Notes: generated from the letters alone by a model not told the origin. DNA of 64,000 nucleotides from Streptomyces sp. NBC_00490 (GCF_036013645.1 NZ_CP107869.1:992001-1056000), one strand, 5' to 3'. Counted from the stretch's first letter, positions 36,001-44,929 are shown. Program-made: numbers and translations.

Positions 36001-36642
36001 TCAGTTCTCGCGGGCTGGACCCCGCCCGGTTACGACGCGATTCCGCCCCTCGGGCATGGGCAGGACCGCCAGTGCGGTGTCTGCGATGTTCCGCAGCGTC
36101 TCCGGGTCCAGACCGGCCTTGCCCACCGCCTCGATGCCGCGGACCACCGTCAGCAGCAGTGCCGCCAACTGCTGAGGATCCGCGGCGCTGTCGATGTCGC
36201 CGTGGCGCTGCGCGGCGCTGATCTCCGTCCGCAGCAGGGTCAGCAGCGCCGTCATGGTCTCGGCCGACCGCCCGGCGACGGTCGGGTCGTGCTGGGCCAG
36301 TTCCGCCACGCCCTTGGCCAGCAGGCACCCGCGGCGCTCGGTGTCGGAGGCGGTGTTCTCCGCCATGAGGCGCACGTATCCCGACAGTCGGGCCAAGGCC
36401 TCCGCGTCCGGGCCACCTGCCAGCCGCCCTTCGGCCACCTCGACGACGGCGGTGCACCAGTCGTCGAACACCCGGTGGAACAGCTTGCCCTTGTCGCCGA
36501 ACGCGCCGTACAGGCTGCCCTTACCCAAGCCGGTCGCCTGGGCGATGTCGTCCATCCGGGTTCCTGAGTAGCCGGTCGCCCAGAACTGTTCCCGGGCCCG
36601 CTCCAGGACTTGGGGTTCGTCGAATGCGCGTGGTCTGGGCAT
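36001..36642 (-). CDS. TetR-family transcriptional regulator
   Basis: A 213-residue repressor with HTH around residues 28-50 (MDDIAQATGLGKGSLYGAFG) followed by DKGKLFHRVF, the pattern of TetR proteins that control adjacent short-chain dehydrogenases. It is divergent from the SDR gene at 36727, and the 84-base gap holds a perfect 10-bp inverted repeat. That arrangement makes autoregulation and SDR repression likely. Confidence 0.92.
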   Translation of the reverse strand: MPRPRAFDEPQVLERAREQFWATGYSGTRMDDIAQATGLGKGSLYGAFGDKGKLFHRVFDDWCTAVVEVAEGRLAGGPDAEALARLSGYVRLMAENTASDTERRGCLLAKGVAELAQHDPTVAGRSAETMTALLTLLRTEISAAQRHGDIDSAADPQQLAALLLTVVRGIEAVGKAGLDPETLRNIADTALAVLPMPEGRNRVVTGRGPAREN

Positions 36643-36668
36643 GGCCTCAGCCTATCCATTCTTGACTC

Positions 36669-36701
36669 GATCGTCCATTACTGCCTACGTTATGGACGAT
36701 C
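36669..36701. promoter_or_regulatory. TetR operator between divergent TetR and SDR genes
   Basis: GATCGTCCAT (36669-36678) and ATGGACGATC (36692-36701), perfect 10-bp arms with a 13-base spacer. It is placed 26 bases from both start codons, so one bound repressor could shut both promoters. Confidence 0.65.
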
Positions 36702-36726
36702 CATTCCATAACTCGAGGGGTTCGAC

Positions 36727-37464
36727 ATGCCAGGCGTGTTGCAGAACAAGGTGGCCGTGATCACCGGAGGAACCAGCGGGATCGGGCTGGCCATCGCCCA
36801 CCGCTTCGCCCACGAGGGCGCACGGGTCTTCGTGACCGGCCGGGACCACGACCGCCTCGAAGCGGCGGTCAAGGAGATAGGCCCCGCGGCCACGGGCGTA
36901 CGATCCGACGTCTCGGTCCTGGCCGACCTGGACGCGCTCTACGCACGAGTCCGCGAGGAGGCCGGCCACATCGACGTGCTGGTGGCCAACGCGGGAATCG
37001 TCGCGGACGCCGCACTCGGCGCCCACACCGAGGCGAACGTCGACCTGACGCTCGCCGTCAACATCAAGGGCCCACTGTTCACCGTTCAGAAGGCGCTCCC
37101 CCTGCTGGCGGAGAACGCCTCCATCCTGGTCATCGGATCGAGCAACAGCGTGCGGCCCAACGAGCATCTCGAGGTCTACAGCGCCTCGAAGGCGGCCGTC
37201 AGCAACCTCGTACACAACTGGGCCCGCCAGTCGCGGGAGCGCCGGTTCCGGGTCAACGTACTCAGCCCGGGACCCACCCGGACCCCCGGCCTACTGGGCG
37301 CCGCGGGGCCGGACGTCGACCGGTTCGCCGAGGCCGTCGTGCCCCTGGGGCGGCTGGCCGACGCCGAGGAAATCGCCGCGGCCGCCCTCTTCCTGGCCTC
37401 GGACGCCTCGTCGTTCGTCACCGGCGCCGAACTCTTCGCCGACGGCGGCTACACCCGGGCCTGA
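36727..37464 (+). CDS. Short-chain dehydrogenase/reductase (SDR)
   Basis: A 245-residue classical SDR: cofactor motif TGGTSGIG (13-20), NAG (88-90), and catalytic Ser139, Tyr151 and Lys155 (YSASK). The Arg39 after VTG at the end of beta-2 favours NADPH. The C-terminal TGAELFADGGYTRA is typical. Target of the divergent TetR through the 36669-36701 operator. Substrate unknown; TetR-SDR pairs of this sort are common electrophile-response units. Confidence 0.92.
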   Translation: MPGVLQNKVAVITGGTSGIGLAIAHRFAHEGARVFVTGRDHDRLEAAVKEIGPAATGVRSDVSVLADLDALYARVREEAGHIDVLVANAGIVADAALGAHTEANVDLTLAVNIKGPLFTVQKALPLLAENASILVIGSSNSVRPNEHLEVYSASKAAVSNLVHNWARQSRERRFRVNVLSPGPTRTPGLLGAAGPDVDRFAEAVVPLGRLADAEEIAAAALFLASDASSFVTGAELFADGGYTRA

Positions 37465-37926
37465 ACGAGGACCGAGGCGCATCCGGCGGTTCGCCGCGGC
37501 CTCATTGGATGACGTCTGCCACCACACCCCGACCACCGCTTGACGACGAAGGGCCACGACCAGGCCCTTGCGGTGGGTGACGACCGCAGACCGCCCTGCC
37601 GAAGCCAGCGGACCAACCGACTCTGCCGCCTCGCGCTGCCGGTTGGCCCGCTGGTTCTTCGGTTCGCGGATCACGTGCTTCATCCGCGTCGCCACAGGCA
37701 GCGGCGATTGCGAAGGCATGGAGGGTTAAGTCCTTGCCGCAACCAGCGCCCGCCGAACCCTCACCCATGGAACAATAATCCACGGAAGTTGCTTCCATGG
37801 AATGTAAATGGTTTCCTGGACGCAGACCCGCTCAGGATCCCCGCCGACGGCGCTTGTGGACGAAACGGGATCGAGGCCGCGTTCGCCAGTCAGCCACCCC
37901 CGCGCAAGCACCCAGGAGTAAACGAC
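37465..37926. other. Long intergenic region containing a MarR-type operator
   Basis: About 460 bases. The first 270 bases show only weak minus-strand coding (a stretch around MKHVIREPKNQRANRQ that I cannot assign). The last 170 bases are A/T-richer and carry the palindrome at 37793-37802 among repeated CCATGGAA-type half-sites, as expected for the promoter of the SnoaL gene. Confidence 0.5.
37793..37802. promoter_or_regulatory. MarR-type operator TTCCATGGAA upstream of the SnoaL gene
   Basis: Perfect 10-bp palindrome 125 bases before the SnoaL start, with further CATGGAA (about 37767) and ATGG half-sites around it. The core TCCATGGA recurs at 39307-39314 in front of the MarR gene. Confidence 0.5.
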
Positions 37927-38319
37927 ATGACCAGCACGAACATCGATGTCGCCCGCACCTACTTCCAGGCTGTCCAGACCGGAGACATGGCCGCTCTCGG
38001 CGAACTCCTCGACGCCGACATCGTCTGGCACCAGCCCGGTGCCAACCAGTTCTCCGGCGAGCACAAGGGACAGGCCGCCGTCTTCCAGATGCTCGGCAGC
38101 ATGATGGAGACCAGCCAGGGCACCTTCGCCATCGACAAGGTCCACACCCTCATGGGCAACGGCGACCTGGTCACCGCCACCATCCACTTCACCGGCCGCC
38201 GCGGCGACACATCGATGAGCATGGACGGCGTCGACCTCCTCCGCGTCGAGAACGGCAAGATCACCGAAATGTGGCTCTTCTCCGCAGACCCGGCCGCCGA
38301 GGACGCCTTCTGGGGCTAG
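37927..38319 (+). CDS. SnoaL/NTF2-like protein
   Basis: A 130-residue NTF2-like cone-fold protein: N-terminal helix NIDVARTYFQAVQTGD, strand LDADIVWHQPGANQFSGEH, and C-terminal GVDLLRVENGKITEMWLFS. It belongs to the SnoaL-like branch often co-regulated by MarR or TetR proteins; the reaction is unknown. AGGAG lies 7 bases before the ATG. A 13-bp hairpin follows. Its promoter shares the TCCATGGA core with the MarR gene at 38794. Confidence 0.88.
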   Translation: MTSTNIDVARTYFQAVQTGDMAALGELLDADIVWHQPGANQFSGEHKGQAAVFQMLGSMMETSQGTFAIDKVHTLMGNGDLVTATIHFTGRRGDTSMSMDGVDLLRVENGKITEMWLFSADPAAEDAFWG

Positions 38320-38328
38320 AACCCGCGG

Positions 38329-38356
38329 TGCCCGAGGCCGAACTCGGCCTCGGGCA
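38329..38356 (+). terminator. Stem-loop terminator after the SnoaL gene
   Basis: TGCCCGAGGCCGA (38329-38341) pairs with TCGGCCTCGGGCA (38344-38356). It begins 10 bases after the stop codon. Confidence 0.7.
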
Positions 38357-38394
38357 CACGTGAATCGATCCGTACGCACACGACAGGCACCCGC

Positions 38395-38688
38395 ATGCGG
38401 AAGGTGACCGAGCAGCAATGGCGCACCTTCCGCAACCTCGCCCGCGACGGACGGTTCGCCCTGTGCGTCGACGAGGACCGGCCACCGTACGCCTTCGTCC
38501 TGCTCCAAGGACGCGCGGATATCTCCGAGGATCCCGACGACACGTTGCGCTGGGGCGGCCTGCTCGGCGCCCGCTACATGGGCGCCGATCGCACCGAGGA
38601 GTACGCGGCCCGCAATGGCGGCCCGGGAAACCTCCTCGTCCACGGCCGCATCGACAAAGTCATCGCGTTCGACGGCATCGCCGACTGA
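38395..38688 (+). pseudogene. PPOX/F420-dependent oxidoreductase, N-terminally truncated fragment
   Basis: The 97 codons from ATG 38395 match only the second half of a pyridoxamine-phosphate-oxidase-like (PPOX) split-barrel protein: WRTFRNLARDGRFALCVD, then YAFVLLQGRADIS and a C-terminal LVHGRIDKVIAFDG. The N-terminal strands that bind the flavin/deazaflavin are absent, and only 38 bases separate it from the upstream hairpin, so they cannot lie in another frame. It is probably a remnant; a very short functional protein cannot be excluded. Confidence 0.6.
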
Positions 38689-38793
38689 CGGTGGGCTGAC
38701 GGGGCGGGGTCGGGGAAAGACGGTCTCCCGCCGGCGGTCTGTCGGCCCACGGGCACGCGCGGCCGTCGTGGCTCACAACGCAGGCCGGCCAGG

Positions 38794-39282
38794 CTACTTC
38801 GGCGCCCGCGCGCCTGGCGCCGACGCCTGCCCGGCGGCCTTCCGCTCCGCGTCCAGGGCCCTTCCGGCTGACCGCAGCGTGCTGAGGACCGCCGTCACCT
38901 CGCGCACGGACTCCGTGGGAATCACCGACCCGATCCGCAGTTCCAGCTCGTCCTCGAAGGCCTTCAGCGCCCCGTCCACCAGTTTCCGTCCTTCAGGCGT
39001 CAACTCGACGATCGAGGAACGGCGGTCGTTCGGATTGGCCCGCCGCGCACAGAAGCCCGCCGACTCCAGACGGTCGACCACCTTGCTCGTGCCACCCACC
39101 GTGATGGAGAACTCCTCAGCGATGTCCTGGATCCGCTGACCGGGCCGACGCGACAGCAGGTGCAGCACCTCGAACGAGGTCAGCGGCAGGTCGTACTCGG
39201 CTTTCAACCGCCCCTCGATGCCGTTCCACAGCTCGATCTCCAGCGAGACCAGCTCCCGGTACAGCAGCTTCAGGTCAGCCAT
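38794..39282 (-). CDS. MarR-family transcriptional regulator
   Basis: A 162-residue MarR protein: helix SFEVLHLLSRRPGQ, HTH RIQDIAEEFSITVGGTSKVV (about 52-71), wing ARRANPNDRRSSIVELTPEG with the DRR signature. ATG 39282 follows GGAAG about 8 bases upstream; a GTG one codon earlier is also possible. A TCCATGGA palindrome sits directly before it (39303-39321), and the same core is at the SnoaL promoter, so it probably represses itself and the SnoaL gene. Confidence 0.9.
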   Translation of the reverse strand: MADLKLLYRELVSLEIELWNGIEGRLKAEYDLPLTSFEVLHLLSRRPGQRIQDIAEEFSITVGGTSKVVDRLESAGFCARRANPNDRRSSIVELTPEGRKLVDGALKAFEDELELRIGSVIPTESVREVTAVLSTLRSAGRALDAERKAAGQASAPGARAPK

Positions 39283-39302
39283 CACTCATCTTCCGGAGAA
39301 TT

Positions 39303-39321
39303 ATCTTCCATGGATGATTAA
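39303..39321. promoter_or_regulatory. MarR autoregulatory operator (TCCATGGA core)
   Basis: An extended dyad with ATC / GAT and A/T-rich flanks around TCCATGGA (39307-39314), 25 bases before the MarR start. It shares the core with 37793-37802. Confidence 0.55.
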
Positions 39322-39432
39322 TGGTAGGTCATCAGCGTCGGGACGGGCCTCATCTATCAGTGCGAGGGCGTTGACGACCTCTGCGTTTGACGACAGCCCC
39401 GCACGGGGCTGCACTTGTTTCATGGAGGCTGC

Positions 39433-39468
39433 GGCGACTCCGTCCTAGGGGGCGACTCCGTCCTGGGG
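39433..39468 (+). repeat. Tandem 18-bp direct repeat
   Basis: Two adjacent 18-base units, GGCGACTCCGTCCT followed by AGGG or GGGG (39433-39450 and 39451-39468), 17 of 18 bases identical. They lie in the leader just before the MBL-fold gene start at 39478. Confidence 0.7.
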
Positions 39469-39477
39469 AGAGCAGCG

Positions 39478-40329
39478 ATGACAACCATCGAGAGTTTCGA
39501 CCTTCTGCAGCCGTACAAGATCGCCGAGGAGACGTTCGTCATCCCGTGGGCCCTCGAGGCGCCGCCGGTCGGCCACTTCCCGATGAACTCGATGGTGATC
39601 CGGGGAACCGAACCGGTCCTCGTGGACACCGGGGCGCCCGCGGTGCGCTCGCAGTGGCTGGAGGCAGCCTGGTCCGTCGTGGATCCCCTGGACGTACGGT
39701 GGATCTTCCTCACCCACGACGACCGCGACCACGCCGGCAACCTCCTGGCGGTCCTGGCGGAATGCCCGAACGCGACCCTGCTGACGACATGGTTCTCCAT
39801 CGGCCGCATGGCCGAGGAGTGGGAGATTCCCATCAACCGGTGCCGCTTCATGACCGACGGCGACACCATCGACGCGGGCGATCGCACCCTGGTCGCCAAG
39901 CGACCGCCCCTGTACGACAACCCCACCACCCGGGCCCTCTTCGATTCGAAGGCCAAGGTCCTGTGGGCCGTCGACACCTTCGCCACGAACGTGCCGACCC
40001 CTGTGCCCGAAATGGCCGCGCTGTCGCCGGACGAGTTCCGCGACGGCCAGTTCTTCGGCGGACGCCTGGTCTCCCCCTGGGTCGCGCTGCTGGACGCCCA
40101 GAAGTTCGGGGACGTCGTCACCGGCTTCCAACAGCTGGACGCCGAGGTCATCGCCGGCTGCCACTGCCCGGTCCTGCGGGGAGCCCAGATCCCCGAGGCC
40201 TACGACCTCCTCCGCCGGCTCCCCGGAGTCCCACCCTGGACAGAATTCACGCAGACCGACCTCGACCAGTGGATGGCGGCTGCCGAGAGCTCGGTTCCGC
40301 CGGAGCAGCCACGGCCGTCGGGGACGTGA
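39478..40329 (+). CDS. MBL-fold metalloprotein, flavodiiron-type (ODP) domain
   Basis: A 283-residue metallo-beta-lactamase-fold protein resembling the oxygen-binding di-iron domain of rubredoxin:oxygen oxidoreductases. LTHDDRDHAGN (His80, Asp82, Asp84, His85) replaces the HxHxDH motif of hydrolases, VLVDTGAP is the preceding strand, and GCHCPVL gives a later His. No flavodoxin domain follows, so it is a stand-alone ODP-like protein. ATG 39478 was chosen from GGGGAGAG upstream; a longer frame from 39415 would translate the tandem repeat. Function uncertain. Confidence 0.83.
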   Translation: MTTIESFDLLQPYKIAEETFVIPWALEAPPVGHFPMNSMVIRGTEPVLVDTGAPAVRSQWLEAAWSVVDPLDVRWIFLTHDDRDHAGNLLAVLAECPNATLLTTWFSIGRMAEEWEIPINRCRFMTDGDTIDAGDRTLVAKRPPLYDNPTTRALFDSKAKVLWAVDTFATNVPTPVPEMAALSPDEFRDGQFFGGRLVSPWVALLDAQKFGDVVTGFQQLDAEVIAGCHCPVLRGAQIPEAYDLLRRLPGVPPWTEFTQTDLDQWMAAAESSVPPEQPRPSGT

Positions 40330-40466
40330 GCGTCGCTGCCGCGCGGCGTTGAGATCTGCGCCGACCTTCAGTAAGCCGGTCCGGGCCGGCGTCCTGTCAC
40401 CTTCGGGGCCAGATCAGGATGGCGGCGAGGTGTTGAAGGGCCGGACACGTGCCGCCGAACTCACCA

Positions 40467-41057
40467 TCAGGAAGAGGGCGGGCCGACCTCGGCGAGGGCG
40501 GCATCGACCACCAACTCCGCGATGGATCGTGCGCATGCGCCGGTGCGGTTGTCGTTGAGCGCGGTGCCGCGTGCGGCCGCGCCGTCGAAGAGCAGCGCGA
40601 GTTGCTCCGCGAGCTTGTCCGGGTCGGCGGCCCCGGCCTGCCGTGCGATGTCTGTGAGGCGGTGGGTGAACTCCTTCTTGTATGCCACGGCCAGCTGGTG
40701 GGCGGAGTGCCCAGGGTCAGGCACCTCGACGCTGGCGTTGAGGAACGGGCATCCCCGGAACGGAGCGGTGGTCTCCGCCGGCTTCCGGTCGAAGATGGCG
40801 AGGAGCTGCTCGCGCGGGCTGAGAGCCGCCTGGGTGGATGAGGGGGATGCGGGCAGGAGCGGCTCCACCAGGGACTCCAGATATGCCCCGACGAGCTCGT
40901 CCTTGCTGGGGAAGTGCGTGTAGAGAGTGCGTTTCGAGACCCCGGCGACGGTCGACAGCTGATCCATCCCGGTGGCGTTGATCCCTTGCGCGAACGGCAG
41001 AGCCGTCTTCCTCGCCGAGGCGCATCGCTGGGCGGCGCGGGTCCGCGGCTGAGTCAC
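40467..41057 (-). CDS. TetR-family transcriptional regulator
   Basis: A 196-residue regulator. HTH around residues 31-51 (MDQLSTVAGVSKRTLYTHFP) with SKDELVGAYLESL after it, and a C-terminal FRGCPFLNASVEV motif typical of a TetR group near oxidoreductases. The first 28 residues align poorly with the usual first helix, so an early frameshift or a different start is possible. It lies downstream of lpd on the same strand but beyond a terminator, so it is probably independent. Confidence 0.85.
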   Translation of the reverse strand: MTQPRTRAAQRCASARKTALPFAQGINATGMDQLSTVAGVSKRTLYTHFPSKDELVGAYLESLVEPLLPASPSSTQAALSPREQLLAIFDRKPAETTAPFRGCPFLNASVEVPDPGHSAHQLAVAYKKEFTHRLTDIARQAGAADPDKLAEQLALLFDGAAARGTALNDNRTGACARSIAELVVDAALAEVGPPSS

Positions 41058-41161
41058 GCCGACTCGACAGGACGCCGGGCGACGCTACCGGCCGGCCCCT
41101 CCCTTCGACCACGAGGCGTCCGGTTCATCACCGAGTCAACCGCCGCGCACCCGAACGTAGG

Positions 41162-41225
41162 GCGGCAGGGCCCCTTGGCAGCTCCAGGACGTGAAACCGA
41201 CCCGAGTACCAGGGGGCCCTGCCGC
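41162..41225 (-). terminator. Terminator after the dihydrolipoamide dehydrogenase gene
   Basis: GCGGCAGGGCCCC (41162-41174) and GGGGCCCTGCCGC (41213-41225) form a perfect 13-bp stem directly after the lpd stop (41230), with a long loop that can pair further. Confidence 0.65.
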
Positions 41226-41229
41226 ACCG

Positions 41230-42642
41230 CTACATGTTGATCATGTGGCCGGCGAGGCCGTGGACGGCTTCCTTCACTGCCTCGCCCAAGGTGGGGTGGG
41301 CATGGACGTTGCGGGCCACCTCGTGGACCGTCAGGTCCCACTGCTGGGCCAGGGTCAGCTCGGGCAGGAGTTCGGTGACGTCGGGGCCGATGAGGTGGCC
41401 GCCGAGGAGCTCACCGTACTTGGCGTCGCTGATCAGCTTCACGAACCCGGTCGCGTCACCGAGGCCGTGGGCCTTGGCGTTCGCGGTGAACGGGAACTTG
41501 GCCACCTGGACGTCGAAGCCCTTCTCCCTCGCCTGCGCCTCGGTGTAGCCGAAGCTGGCGATCTGGGGCTGGCAGAAGGTGGACCGCGGGATCATCACGT
41601 AGTCCAGCTCCATCGTCTCCGCGCCCGCGAGGGTCTCCGCGGCGACCACGCCCATCGCCTCGGCGGCGTGCGCGAGCATCAGCTTCGCGGTGACGTCACC
41701 GATGGCGTAGATGTGCGGGACGGACGTGCGGCACCGTCCGTCGACGTCGATCGCGCCGCGCTCGGTGACCGTGACGCCCGTGTTCTCCAGACCGTAGCCG
41801 GTGACGTTCGGCGCGAAGCCGATCGCCTGAAGGACCTTGTCGGCCTCCAGCACCTGCTGGGTGCCGTCCTTGCCGGTGACCGTGACCCGCACCTGCGGAC
41901 CGGACTCGTCGATCGATTCGACGCGGGTCGAGGTGAGGACGTCGATGCCCAACTTGCGGTACTGCTTGGCGAGTTCGGCGGAGACCTCCACGTCCTCCAG
42001 CGGGGCGATCCGGTCCAGGAACTCGACGATCGTCACCTTCACACCGTAGTTGTGCAGGACATAGGCGAACTCGATACCGATGGCACCGGCGCCCGCGATC
42101 ACGATCGACTGCGGCAGGTCCTCGGCGAGGATCTGCTCCTCGAACGTCACCACGCGCGACGTACGGCGGGTACCGGGCAGCAGCTTCGGGGTCGCCCCGG
42201 CGGCGATGATGCAGTGATCGAAGCCGATGGTGCGGGTGTTGCCGTCGTAGTCGGTCACCTGAATGCTGTGGGCGTCCAGGAACGTGCCCCGGCCGCTGAC
42301 TTCCGTGATCTTGTTCTTCTTCATCAGGTAGTGGACGCCCTTGACCCGGCCGTCCGCGACCTTGCGGCTACGGCGGAACGCCTCCCCGTAGTCGAAGGAG
42401 ACCTGCCCGTCGACCTTGATGCCGAAGGTCTTCGCCTCACGGGTGAAGACGTGCGCGAGTTCGGCGTTGCGCAAGAGGGCCTTGGTGGGGATGCAGCCCA
42501 CGTTCAGACAGACGCCGCCCCAGTACTTCTCCTCGACGACCGCTACGCGCTTTCCCAGTTGGGCGGCCCGGATGGCGGCAACGTATCCGCCGGGGCCCGC
42601 GCCGAGTACCACGACGTCGAAGCGCTCACCCTGCTCATCCAT
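41230..42642 (-). CDS. lpd: Dihydrolipoamide dehydrogenase
   Basis: A 470-residue class I pyridine nucleotide-disulfide oxidoreductase, the E3 flavoprotein that reoxidises dihydrolipoyl groups with NAD+. It has FAD motif [14 protein letters not shown] (10-23), redox disulfide [11 protein letters not shown] (Cys45/Cys50), NAD motif [15 protein letters not shown], and the C-terminal catalytic pair HPTLGE (His449, Glu454). GGAAAGGAAC lies just before ATG 42642. There are no E1 or E2 genes nearby, so it is an orphan copy, perhaps an extra E3 or a relative with another disulfide or quinone substrate. Confidence 0.93.
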   Translation of the reverse strand: MDEQGERFDVVVLGAGPGGYVAAIRAAQLGKRVAVVEEKYWGGVCLNVGCIPTKALLRNAELAHVFTREAKTFGIKVDGQVSFDYGEAFRRSRKVADGRVKGVHYLMKKNKITEVSGRGTFLDAHSIQVTDYDGNTRTIGFDHCIIAAGATPKLLPGTRRTSRVVTFEEQILAEDLPQSIVIAGAGAIGIEFAYVLHNYGVKVTIVEFLDRIAPLEDVEVSAELAKQYRKLGIDVLTSTRVESIDESGPQVRVTVTGKDGTQQVLEADKVLQAIGFAPNVTGYGLENTGVTVTERGAIDVDGRCRTSVPHIYAIGDVTAKLMLAHAAEAMGVVAAETLAGAETMELDYVMIPRSTFCQPQIASFGYTEAQAREKGFDVQVAKFPFTANAKAHGLGDATGFVKLISDAKYGELLGGHLIGPDVTELLPELTLAQQWDLTVHEVARNVHAHPTLGEAVKEAVHGLAGHMINM

Positions 42643-43310
42643 GGACGGTTCCTTTCCGCTGGGGCGGCCGACTCCCGCGAGGGGCCGACGTGCTCCCGAT
42701 CGAACAACCTGTTCCTGCTCACCGACTGAGCAGTGGCGGCCTGTGCCACCGCCTGCCGCAAGGAGACCACCGGAGCGACAGAACGGCGCCCACATGGTCA
42801 CCAGTTCGGCGGCAGTCACCCGGACGCTCGCTTCAGCGCCCCGATGCCGTGATCTATGCCCGCGTGGCAATCATGGACGGCGGGACGACGCCTCGTCGAC
42901 TCCGCGTACCGTGGACGCCCAGCTTGCGGACGGCGTCCGGCGCCCCCGCGTTCACTGCGCCCCACGCCAGCAAGGGGCCGGCCAGAGAACCGTGCCGAAC
43001 TTCGCACGCCTTGCTGCGGCGCCCCCTCGACGATCCCCTGCATCGAGAACTGACGGCCCAGGCGCCCGGGGTCCCGGGAGAGTCGGTACCCCGGCTACCG
43101 ATCAAACTGCTGCTCACCGCGCCGACCGAACACGTCGACCTGCAACCGACGTTCCCGTCACCACCGTCGCGCGGCTACTGCGGGCCGGCCCGTGCCAGGG
43201 CAACCGCGTCATCGCCGCGGCGGACGGCGTCAGCACCCATGGCTGAGCTGGGCCGACGCCTCCGGGCAACACCTCGCGACAGCCCTCCTCGACCGGGCCC
43301 GCCCAAGTCG
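42643..43310. other. Long intergenic region with no supported gene
   Basis: About 670 bases between lpd and the LLM gene. Several open frames exist on both strands, but none has a family-like sequence, a ribosome site or consistent codon usage. The stretch could be decayed coding DNA. I see no clear operator or terminator. Confidence 0.5.
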
Positions 43311-44372
43311 CTACCGCGCCACCTCGTCCTCGATGTCACGGACCAGGCCGATGGCCCGGCCCAGGGTGGCGAGCCGGACGTCGAGGGTCTCGCCGGCGGG
43401 ATAGAACCGGACGGTGTCGACACCGGCGTCGCGCCACACCCGCAGTCGCTCGCGCACCATGTCCTCGGTGCCGATCAGAGTGGTCGCCAGCACCATCTCG
43501 TCGGTGACCAGCGCGGCCGCACCGTCCCGGTCGCCGGCCTGCCAACGTGTGCGGACCTCGGTCGCCACTTCGGCCCAACCCTGGCGGCTGTAGGCGTTGT
43601 TGTAGAAGTTCGTGGTCGTGGAGCCCATGCCACCGAGACTGAAGGCCAGTTCCTTCTTGCGTCCGGCCACCATCTGGCGCAGCGCGTCCTCGTCGTCCGC
43701 GAAGGCGACTTCGGCGCCCTGGCAGATGTCGAGGTCGGTGCGGGCTCGACCGGCGGCGGCCAGACCCTGGTCCAGGTGGTCGAAGTACGCCTCCTTGGCG
43801 CCCTCGGGCACGAAACTGGTGCCCAGCCAGCCGTCGGCGATCTCACCGGTCAGGTGCAGCATCTTCGGTGAGAGGGTGGCGAGGTAGACCGGAATGTCAT
43901 GCTCGGCGCGCATCGACAGACGCATGGGTTTCACCTCCCGGCCCGGCAGCGGAATGCTGAACTCCCGCCCTGAGTAGGAGACTTTGGCGCCCGAGGCGGC
44001 CTGGCGGACGATCTCGACGGTCTCCCGCATCCGTGACAGCGGCCGGTCGAAGGGCACGCCGTGCAGTCCTTCGATCACCTGCGGCCCCGAGGGGCCCAGT
44101 CCGAGGAGGAAGCGCCCCTGGGAGATCTGCGACAGGGTGATCGCGGCGCGTGCGATGGCCATCGGTGTGCGGGTGCCGAGCTGGATGATTCCGGATCCGA
44201 GGAGCAGGCGCTCGGTCTTCGCGGCGAGGTAGCCCAGCGGCGAGGGCGCCTCGGAGCCCCATGCCTCCGCCACCCAGCAGATGTCCAGCCCGAGCTTCTC
44301 CGCCTCGGTGACGTAGTCGACGATCTCCCGCCAGTCGCCACCGGAGGCTTCGATCGTGGTGGAGGTACGCAT
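43311..44372 (-). CDS. LLM-class (luciferase-like) F420-dependent oxidoreductase
   Basis: A 353-residue TIM-barrel flavin/deazaflavin oxidoreductase: EKLGLDICWVAEAWGSEAPS near the N-terminus (core LGLDICWVAEAWG), LGSGIIQLGTRTP, FLLGLGPSGPQVIEGLHG and C-terminal VDTVRFYPAGET, all typical of actinobacterial F420-dependent LLM enzymes. The ATG at 44372 touches the stop of the SRPBCC gene; a GTG at 44375 would overlap it by four bases. Either way the genes are translationally coupled. Last gene of the HxlR-SRPBCC-LLM group. Confidence 0.88.
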   Translation of the reverse strand: MRTSTTIEASGGDWREIVDYVTEAEKLGLDICWVAEAWGSEAPSPLGYLAAKTERLLLGSGIIQLGTRTPMAIARAAITLSQISQGRFLLGLGPSGPQVIEGLHGVPFDRPLSRMRETVEIVRQAASGAKVSYSGREFSIPLPGREVKPMRLSMRAEHDIPVYLATLSPKMLHLTGEIADGWLGTSFVPEGAKEAYFDHLDQGLAAAGRARTDLDICQGAEVAFADDEDALRQMVAGRKKELAFSLGGMGSTTTNFYNNAYSRQGWAEVATEVRTRWQAGDRDGAAALVTDEMVLATTLIGTEDMVRERLRVWRDAGVDTVRFYPAGETLDVRLATLGRAIGLVRDIEDEVAR

Positions 44373-44929
44373 CACAGACTCGCCTCACTCGCGGTCGAGG
44401 CACCCTCGGCCAGCTTCTTGATCGCTTCCAGGGTGGCGGTCATGTTGGTCTCGAACTCCCGCATGCGCACGAAGACGATCTTCTGTTCCTTGTCCGGCAT
44501 ACGGTCGATGGCGAAGGAGAGGCCCGACCGGGCCGGCCCCATCTGCATCCACTCCCGCAGCAGGGTGCCGCCGTCCTGCGGCTCCAGCGCGAACCGCCAG
44601 ATCGCCGTCGGGTTGAGCGGATCCTCGACCGCCCAGGCGATCGCCCTCGGGGGCTCGTACTCGACGATGTGGGACGTGGTGGCCCACTCCCCCAGCGACT
44701 CGTGCTTGCTGCGGCCGATGAACCGGGCTCCCAGAGCAGGGCCGGTTCTGCCGTCCAGCCATTCGACGGACTGCAGCTCCGCACTCATACGCGGCATCAG
44801 CTGGACATCGGACGCCAGCGCCCACACCCGCCCCGGTGGAGCGGCGATCCAGGTGTGGACCTCAACCGTCGGCTTGTCCGCATACCGCGCACCCGTCCAC
44901 TCCACGATCCCGTGGCCTCCCTGCCTCAT
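44372..44929 (-). CDS. SRPBCC-family (polyketide cyclase/START-like) protein
   Basis: A 185-residue ligand-binding helix-grip protein: VEVHTWIAAPPGRVWALASD, LQSVEWLDGRTGPALGARF and PPRAIAWAVEDP mark the SRPBCC fold used to bind hydrophobic molecules. ATG 44929 follows AGGAGAG with 8 bases between; the longer frame from 44995 would run over the operator. It is co-transcribed with the LLM enzyme, suggesting it presents or binds that enzyme's substrate. Confidence 0.86.
   Translation of the reverse strand: MRQGGHGIVEWTGARYADKPTVEVHTWIAAPPGRVWALASDVQLMPRMSAELQSVEWLDGRTGPALGARFIGRSKHESLGEWATTSHIVEYEPPRAIAWAVEDPLNPTAIWRFALEPQDGGTLLREWMQMGPARSGLSFAIDRMPDKEQKIVFVRMREFETNMTATLEAIKKLAEGASTASEASL

Noticed and set aside
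42690..43871. 393-codon plus-strand frame from the lpd leader into the LLM gene
   Set aside because: Second half is antisense to the LLM coding sequence; first half has Pro/Arg-rich composition and no ribosome site.
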